The notes under the pieces were generated by a model, which did no database searches, was not told where the DNA came from, and saw nothing but the letters and a program-made list of their open reading frames with translations. Made by a program: the position numbers and the translations under genes. A stretch of 64,000 nt of DNA from Laguncularia racemosa (lineage: Eukaryota; Streptophyta; Magnoliopsida; Myrtales; Combretaceae), in NCBI GenBank assembly GCA_037954665.1, contig JBBMOL010000039.1:3286001-3350000 (forward strand). Reading direction: 5' to 3'. Positions 57,189 to 64,000 of this stretch are shown piece by piece; position 1 is the first letter of the stretch; each line of letters begins with the position of its first letter.

Positions 57189-57972
57189 ACAATAAGAAGT
57201 AGAGTTTTCTTGTAGAAATTCATTCCTTTGGAACTTAGTGGTGAAATGAGGTGTCGTTTTCCTTTTCCTTTTTGAACAGAAAATGGCACCATGACAAACC
57301 GAAGCAAAGCAACAAATTCATCGAATAGGATACCCTAGTGTCTCATCATCCTCTACCAGGACTTCTCTTTCCACTGTCCTAATGGCTCTACCATAACCTC
57401 CTAACCATCCCATGTTGGAATTCATTACATTGGCTGAAATAGATAGGTATAAGATGCTTAAATAGAAATCATTCAGCCAAACACTTTGCATGGATTGGGA
57501 TATGATCTAGAGGTTAAACATGGAGGAGGAGATGGTATATCATTAAGGGCTCTAATGTACCAAGAGCTTACTTTGGAATTCTTTGCAACATACAACTTGG
57601 ATTATGATGGTATATCATGGGAGTTACAAACTATATGAATTTTAAGATCCGAGGTCAAATGTATAGGATTTCCAAAGTAGAGTTCAATGTTTATTTAGAT
57701 CTTTGTGATGAAGACTACATACATTCTAAGAACTTTGCTACTTTACCATACCAAATGCCACGAGAAATGCTCTCTTAGTTATATTAGAGAACTATTAGTG
57801 ATCAACATACATATGACCCTAAAGCTTCTAAAGCATCACACCTCCATAACCTAACTCATAGTGTTCTGCATTGGCTCTTATCTTATACCATTAGTGGAAG
57901 GGAAAGGAGTATTAAGGTAGTCTCAACTTATGATATCTTCTACTTATATAGCATCACAGAGAGATACCTTAT
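57189..57972 (+). pseudogene. Athila ORF downstream of Pol (env position), truncated by B2
   Basis: From an ATG at 57283 the chain, with stops, gives EAKQQIHRIGYPSVSSSSTR, then MLEFITLAEIDRYKML. In a shifted frame follow FRIQGQMYRISKVEFNVYL, LCDEDYIHSKNFATLPY and LLSYTISGRERSIKVVSTYD. The last motif (S-I-S-G-R... VV.T.D) marks a plant Athila-associated protein often annotated as Athila ORF1. Here it lies after Pol, where some Athila elements carry an env-like ORF. Function is unknown. I see no signal peptide or clear membrane segment in what remains. It stops at the start of the B2 LTR (57973). Confidence 0.6.
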
Positions 57973-58848
57973 TGATGAGATTCATGATGAGAACCAACCC
58001 GGAAGAAGGAATTTGGATTCTCTTGAAGTGCCACCTGGATCGATCATAAGAAATCAAGCGAAACGATTCAAGGAAGCACTTAACGGGTTGATAAAGGATG
58101 TCCACGAAGTCAGAAAGGATTGGAGCAATCATGAAGTTAGAAAGGACTGGAACAGCCATGGAAATTCCCTTGCTCTTGTACAAGTCATAACGGATACGCG
58201 ATGAAGAGGGCGTGTCTTTTCAAGGCACGGCCGTGTAGGAGTCTCAAGGTTACACATAATCATATAGGCCATACACACGGCTAAAAGTCACGGCCGTGTA
58301 TGTTGTCGAGAATTTCCATAAAAAGATACACGACTAAAGGTACATGGTCGTGTATGTTGTCAGAATTTCCACAGAAAAGTACACAGCCAAAGTACACGGC
58401 CATGTATCTCCCCGAATCTGGTTTTATGTAATGTTTTGTTATTTTACGCACTTATTGAAGTGACGTCATTTTGGACCTTTATTGTCACGAATTGTAACCT
58501 TAATATAAAGCTCTTAAGGTTTAGAATAGAGGGATACAACATTGAAAAATTGAAAAACACTTTTGAGAGAATTCCTCTCTTGGTTCTTTAAAGAACTAAC
58601 CTAGAACTTATCGGATTTTATTTTCGTGGCATTCATCCTGACTTATCAATCGGTCTTTTATCCCGATTGTGGCGTCTTCATATTATACCAAGGTTCTTGT
58701 CTCGCTTATAGACAACGGGTCGCGGTTTCCACTTGAGGGTGTTTTTTGCATCTTAGGTAACGAATTCCGAACGTATTGGTATTGAGTTTCGTCACACGTT
58801 GGCGTAGTTCATATCAATTAGGAATCTGATCAAACCGATCTCGCATCA
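57973..58848 (+). repeat. element B2 5' LTR
   Basis: Ends GCATCA before the primer site. The first 230 bases also code for a Pol tail (LEVPPGSIIRNQAKRFK and two EVRKDW repeats). Palindromes of ACGGCCGTGTA type at 58203-58405. TATA-like AATATAAAGC at 58502-58511. Compared with element B it has about 32 extra bases at the end (58817-58848), so the true LTR end could also be at 58816. Confidence 0.82.
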
Positions 58849-58851
58849 GTT

Positions 58852-58863
58852 TGGTATTAGAGC
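58852..58863 (+). other. element B2 primer binding site
   Basis: TGGTATTAGAGC, the initiator-Met site with one C-to-T change. Confidence 0.85.
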
Positions 58864-59336
58864 TTAGGTTTGTCAAAACATCAGTTCGGTTTGAGGAAGG
58901 TAACATCAAAACCCTAACTCCAATCATTCATAGCAATTGTTAGTATTCAATTTCATAGTATTAATTGTCTATTAAAAGTGTAGTATCTACTATTCGATTT
59001 TGTTACAAAAAAAAAAAAGGAGAATCACGACAAAAAAAAAAAGAGGAACGTGATCAAGAGAACAACAAAGACAAAAAAAAAAATTCGAAAGAAAAAAAAA
59101 AGAGGAAATTTACAAACCCTAGAGTTGCTTTGAATTCTATGGAAGGGAATTGGTGTAGTTTGGGTTAATTCCAAGAGAATTGAGAAGAGGAATTGGGGAG
59201 TTGATATCATCATTATTTGTGAGAATACACGAGTGACTGTGTGATATCATCATTTGAGCGAAACACGTAAGGGAGTGTATCGTGAGACTTAATTATATAT
59301 ATATTTATGTTATTATTAATCTTTTCTATAGGAACT
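58864..59336 (+). other. element B2 leader with A-rich tract
   Basis: Untranslated leader. The run of A blocks at 59006-59104 gives a lysine-rich spurious frame (58965-59168). The equivalent T-rich region of element B is at 31030-31135. Confidence 0.7.
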
Positions 59337-62300
59337 ATGTCGAGGCAACATTCTCCTGAAGGTGAGAGGGGAAGGTTTGATGCTAGGTTAGTAATTGAGG
59401 CATTGAGGGGTGAGATGAAGAGAATGTTTCAGGAGGGAATGGAACAAATTCATGAGATGGTAGAGCAAAGACTAGAGCAATCTACAAACGTCTTCTAAGG
59501 GCATAAGAGGGAGAGTCATTCTAGGAGAGTACAAAGGGGTGGAGATAAAATGTCAGATGATGACTTTGATGAGCCTTCTGTCGGGACTTATAGAGGTTAT
59601 AGTGGTCGGAATAGAGGAACTAGGGATTAGGAAGATAGAGGAGATAGGAATAGAGAGGATGATCAATTGAGTAGCATAAAGATGAAGATTCCTCTTTTCC
59701 AAGGGAAGAATGATCCCGAGGCGTACTTAAAGTAGGAGAAGAAGGTGGAGATGGTGTTTGATTGTCATAACTATAGTGGGAGAAAGAAAGTGAAACTTGC
59801 TGCCATTAAGTTTTTGGATTATGCTATAGTGTTGAATAGAAGAAGGAATGGCGAACCACCTATTGAGTCGTGGGAAGAGATGAAAAGGGTGATGAAGAAG
59901 CGGTTTGTGCCTGCATATTACTATCATGAATTGCACAACAAATTGCAAACTCTTAGGTAGGGAAGCCGAAGTGTGGATGAGTATTTCAAGGAAACGGAAG
60001 TAACGATGATCAGGGTGAATGTAGAGGAGGATAGAGAGGCTACCATGGCTAGGTTTCTTGCGAGATTGAATAGAGAGATTCAAAATGTTGTTGAATTGCA
60101 GCATTATGTCGAAATGGAGGATATGGTCCATATAGCTATAAAGGTTGAGAACCAGTACAAGAGGAAAGGTAGTAGTAGTGCACAGTTTCAATAGGGTACT
60201 GGTTCATCCACCTGGAAGACCAACCAATGGGAAAAGGAAGAAAAGCCTTTACCCACCAAACCAAAAGGAGAGCTGAGGCAAGCGGGTTCTACTCTTGGTA
60301 ATCAAGGTAACCCTGATTCTTCTGCTTCTAGAAATCATGACATTAGATGTTTTAAATGCCAAGGTAGAGGCCATATTGCTAGTCAATGTCCGAATAGGCG
60401 TGTTATGATTTTGCGTGATGATTGTGAGTATGAGACTGAGGAGGATAGTGAGGAAGATGATATGCCTCCATTAGAGGACGTTAGTGATGATGAGGAGCCT
60501 GCAATAGGGAGGTTAGTGGCAGTAGTGAAGCGAGCTTTGAATGTGCAGGTGAAGGAAGAAGAGGAGGTGCAAAGGGAGAATATATTTCATACTAGATGTT
60601 ATCTAGGAGATCATATTTGCAGTTTGATCATTGATGGAGGAAGTTGCACTAATGTGGTGAGCAACTTTATTGTTGAGAGGCTGGGAATCAAAACTATTAG
60701 ACACCCTAGTCCATATAAATTGCAGTGGTTGAATGATAGTGGTGAGACTAAGGTGAGTAAGCAAGCCTTGATTGCTTTTCGCATTGGTAGGTATGAGGAT
60801 GAGGTGTTATGCGATGTAGTGCCAATGCAAGCATGTCATGTGTTGTTGGGTAGGCCATGGCAATTTGATAGGAAGGTTGTTCATAATGGCTTTTCTAACA
60901 TGTATACACTTGTTCACCAAGGGAAAAGCTTTAATCTTAAACCGTTAACATCTAAACAGGTGTATGAGGATCAGTTGCAACTACAACAGTCTTTTGCAAA
61001 ACATAAGGTGAGTGAAAAGCAGAGGGAGAGTGAGAGAGCAAAAGACAATGAGAAAGAAAAGGAATACAAAAGTCAATATCAAAAGGAAAAAGAGAGGAAG
61101 GCTGGAAAGAGTGTGAGAGACCAAGTTGAAGGGGAATCAACTTTGGTGATGAGTGAAAAGGAGAGTGCAGCCTTGCAAAAGGAGAGTTGTGTGGCAAGCG
61201 CGAGTGTAGTAAAGAGAGCGTTAGTGATGAGGCAACCTATTTTGTTACTGGTTTTTAAAGAAACATGTTTGAGTACTAACGAACTATCTAACTCTTTGCC
61301 TAGTGTGGTTGTGTCTATTGTACAGGACTTTGAAGATGTCTTCCCTGAGGAGATTCCAAAGGGATTACCACCTATTTGTGGTATTGAGCACCAGATTGAC
61401 CTTGTACCCGGAGCATCGATTCCAAACAAGCCAGCTTATAGGAGCAATCCGGAGGAGACAAAGGAACTCCAAAGGTAGGTCGATGAATTAATGGAGAAGG
61501 GGTACGTGGGAGAAAGCATGAGTCCATGTGTAGTGCCTATGATTTTGGTACCTAAGAAGGATGGGTCATGGAGAATGTATGTTGACTGCCGCGCCATCAA
61601 CAACATCACGGTAAAGTATTGTCATCCCATTCGTCGCTTAGATGACATGTTAGATGAGTTACATGGGTCTAGTGTCTTTTCCAAAATTGATCTGAAAAGT
61701 GGATATCACCAAATTAGAATGAAAGAAGGTGATGAATGGAAAACCACATTCAAAACGAAATATGGATTGTATGAGTGGTTAGTAATGCCTTTCGGTTTAA
61801 CTAACTCACCTAGTACTTTTTTGAGACTTATGAACCATGTTTTGAGGACTTTTATTGGAAAATTTGTGGTTGTCTATTTTGATGATATCCTCATTTATAG
61901 CAAGAGTTTGGAAGATCATATATCTCACTTGAGGGATGTTTTAGAAGTGCTTCAAAAAGAGCAATTATGTGCTAACCTCAAGAAGTGCACTTTTTGCACA
62001 GACAAACTTGTGTTTCTTGGTTTTGTTGTTAGTGCATAAGGAATACAGGTTGATGAAGAAAAGGTTTGTGCGATCCAAGAATGGCCTAGTCCAACCAATG
62101 TAAGTAATGTGCGGAGTTTCCATGGACTAGTGAGCTTTTACAGGAGATTTGTGAAGGATTTCAGCACCATTGTAGAACCACTTACTGAGGTAACTAAGAA
62201 GAACATGGGGTTCAAATGGGAAGAGCAACAAGAGAAGGCCTTTCAGATGCTTAAAAATAAGCTGACTCAGGTGCCATTACTTACTTTACCTAACTTTACT

Positions 62301-63921
62301 AAAATGTTTGAAATTGAGTGTGATGCTTCAGGATTAGGTATTGGAGCAGTGCTTGTGTAGGAGAGAAGACCAATTGCATTCTTTAGTGAGAAGTTAAGTG
62401 GGGCAACCTTGAACTACCTTACTTATGATAAGGAGTTATATGCATTGATTCGAGCCCTGGAGACTTGGCAATACTATCTTTGGCCAAAAGAGTTCGTGAT
62501 CCACACTGATCATAAATCTTTGAAGTACTTGAAGGGGCGACACAAGCTAAACAAAAGGCATGCTCGTTGGGTGGAGTTCATCGAAACATTTCCATATGTC
62601 ATCTACTACAAGCAAGGTAAAGAGAATGTCGTTGCTGATGCACTTTCTAGAAGGTATGCTCTTATCTCTACTCTTAGTTCTAGACTGCTTGGTTTTGAGC
62701 ACATTAAGGAATTGTATGCTGCTGATCGAGCTTTTTCTGAGGAGTATGTACATTGTGAGAAGAGTGGGCATGGTAAATTTTATAAACATGAAAGATTCTT
62801 GTTTAGGGAGAGTAAACTATGCATTCTAATTTGTTCTTTAAGAGAATTACTAGTGAGGGAATCTCATGGAGGAGGTTTAATGGGACATTTTGGAGTAGCT
62901 AAAACCTTAGGGGTATTGCAGGAACACTTCTATTGGCCTCACATGAAACGAGATGTTGAGAGGATTTGTGAGCGATGTGTCACGTGTAAGCAAGAAAAAT
63001 CTAGAGTCCAACCTCAAGGGCTTTATACCCCACTTCTTATTCCGTATAAGCCTTGGGTAGATATTTCCATAGATTTTATGTTAGGATTACCCAAGTCTAG
63101 ACATGGTCAAGATTCTATTTTTGTAGTTGTGGATAGATTCTCTAAGATGGCACATTTCATTCCTTGTCACAAAATAGATGATGCTTGCAATATTGCTAAC
63201 TTGTTCTTTAGGGAAGTTGTGAGATTGCATGGTATACCTAGAACAATCGTATCGGATAGAGATGCTAAGTTCTTGAGCTACTTTTGGAAGACCTTGTGGG
63301 CTAAGTTAGGAACTAAGTTATTGTTTTCTACTACTTGTCATCCACAAACTGATGGTCAAACTGAGGTAGTAAATCGAACTTTATCTACTTTGTTAAGGGC
63401 TATAATTAAAAAGAATATTAAAAGTTGGGAGGATTGTTTGTCGCATGTTGAATTTACCTATAACCGTATAGTGCATTCTACTGCTAAATTTACTCCTTTT
63501 GAAATTGTGTATGGTTTTAATCCACTAACTCCTTTGGATTTATCACCCTTGCCTGTTTTTGAATATGTTAATTTAGATGGCAAGAAGAAGGCCAAATTTG
63601 TTAAACAGATCCATGAGAAGGCAAGGCTAAACATTGAGCAAAGAACAGAGCAGTATGTGAAACAAGCCAACAAGGGTCGTCAGCAAGCTGTTTTTTAACT
63701 TGGAGATTAGGTTTGGGTTCACATCCGCAAAGAGTGGTTTCCTGTGTAGTGTCGATCTAAACTACTTCCTAGAGGCGATGGACCATTTCAAATTCTTGAG
63801 CGCATCAACGATAATGCATACAAGATAGATTTGCCTGGTGAGTATTAAGTAAGTGCCACATTTAATGTTACAGGTCTGAGTCCTTTTGATGTAGGTGATG
63901 ATTTGAGGACAAATCCTTTTC

Positions 63922-63934
63922 AAGAGGAGAGGAA
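63922..63934 (+). other. element B2 polypurine tract
   Basis: AAGAGGAGAGGAA directly before the 3' LTR; priming site for plus-strand DNA. It lies inside the coding frame, since Pol continues into the LTR. Confidence 0.8.
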
Positions 63935-64000
63935 TGATGAGATTCATGATGAGAACCAAGCCGGAAGGAGGAATTTGGATCCTCTTGAAGTGCCACCTGG
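63935..64000 (+). repeat. element B2 3' LTR, first 66 bases
   Basis: Same start as 57973, with about five differences over 66 bases. Truncated by the window end. Confidence 0.88.

Larger units (their letters stand above)
20058..64000 (+). mobile_element. nested host: Athila element, split by four insertions, open at the right edge
   Basis: Segments 20058-24149, 43217-45782, 51041-52655 and 57189-57972 read in order as LTR, tRNA-Asp type primer site, gag, protease, reverse transcriptase, RNase H, integrase, 3' non-coding region and a downstream ORF. The interruptions are a CACTA (TSD ACC), a hAT (TSD GAATGAGC), a family A element (TSD ATAGG) and B2. The 3' LTR is not in the window, so it must lie past B2 if it survives. 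Heavy stop and frameshift load marks it as the oldest layer. Confidence 0.82.
57973..64000 (+). mobile_element. element B2: CRM-like chromovirus, 3' end outside the window
   Basis: 5' LTR from TGATGAGATTCATGATGAG at 57973; 3' LTR begins with the same bases at 63935 and is cut by the window end. Initiator-Met primer site, then a single long frame with gag, knuckle, protease, RT, RNase H, integrase and Pol tail. The full set of catalytic motifs is legible, but 12 in-frame stops make this copy inactive. The 5-base left flank is CTTAT (57968-57972); the matching right flank would be past the window. Confidence 0.9.
59337..64000 (+). pseudogene. element B2 gag-pol, one frame with 12 stops, open at window end
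   Basis: ATG 59337 (MSRQHSPEG). Gag: EALRGEMKRMFQEGMEQ, LFQGKNDPEAYL, FVPAYYYHELHNKLQTLR; knuckle CFKCQGRGHIASQC (about 60354). Acidic linker, protease IIDGGSCTNV and HVLLGRPWQFDR. RT: VPKKDGSWRMYVDC, FSKIDLKSGYHQIRM, VMPFGLTNSPSTF, VVVYFDDILIYS. RNase H: IECDASGLGIGAVL and IHTDHKSLKYL; KENVVADALSR. Integrase: H-x-H zinc domain with CERCVTCKQEK, DISIDFMLGLP, IVSDRDAKFLSYFW, TDGQTEVVNR, then DLRTNPFQEERND and the LTR-encoded tail. Stops: 59496, 59628, 59733, 59958, 60192, 61476, 62037, 62358, 63696, 63708, 63747, 63846. All parts stay in one frame, so there is no frameshift. Confidence 0.92.

Noticed and set aside
58965..59168. Lys/Glu-rich open frame
   Set aside because: Produced by A-rich leader of B2; the mirror T-rich tract is present in the leader of B.

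Overview
This is eukaryotic nuclear DNA from a flowering plant, probably a eudicot. It is AT-rich and built almost entirely of transposable elements. I assign no species and recognise no intact host gene, tRNA or rRNA. The evidence is plant-specific element lineages (Athila, Reina-like and CRM-like chromoviruses, CACTA with TNP2, BED-type hAT), initiator tRNA-Met and Athila-type tRNA-Asp primer binding sites, and exact target-site duplications (TSDs) at most junctions.

Left part (1-6126): AT-rich DNA with a decayed tandem array (820-1190), a broken DUF7745-type gene (1780-3255, minus) and a solo LTR of family A (3487-4522, TSD GTTTG/GTTCG). Then comes a complete but decayed Reina-like chromovirus, element C (6127-18105, minus, TSD CTAAG). 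Element D (7935-14062, minus, TSD TCCTT/TCCTC) lies inside its integrase gene; D is an Athila-lineage element with gag-protease but no reverse transcriptase, RNase H or integrase. A second family A solo LTR follows (18745-19787, TSD TAATG).

From about 20.06 kb to the window end everything lies inside one Athila element (plus strand) split by four insertions. The first is a 19-kb CACTA transposon (24150-43216, TSD ACC). The second is a hAT transposon (45783-51032, TSD GAATGAGC). The third is a gag-only element of family A (52656-57183, TSD ATAGG). The fourth is a CRM-like chromovirus, B2 (57973 to beyond 64000). At the CACTA and hAT junctions the Athila polyprotein resumes in register on the far side.

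The insertions carry insertions of their own. CACTA contains a family A element (26223-32647, TSD CTGGT/CTAGT) whose LTR is cut by element B (26840-32048, minus, TSD TAATT), a relative of B2 that lost about 1.4 kb of pol. CACTA also contains a family A-like solo LTR in its transposase (35652-36511, TSD AATAC) and a hAT 5' fragment between two 118-bp direct repeats. The 45.8-51.0 kb hAT carries a solo LTR inside its BED zinc-finger coding region (48346-49273, TSD AATCG).

The most unusual observation is family A. Its surviving two-LTR copy has one reading frame (54820-56358) joining Gag to the last residues of Pol and to a tail encoded by the 3' LTR. That tail resembles the integrase C-terminal CR-type motif of CRM chromoviruses. 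B and B2 also carry their Pol tail inside the LTR. Other points of note are the promoterless 5' LTR of D, a recurring ACACGGCCGTGT-like palindrome shared by unrelated families, and the C-to-T/G-to-A origin of most premature stops.
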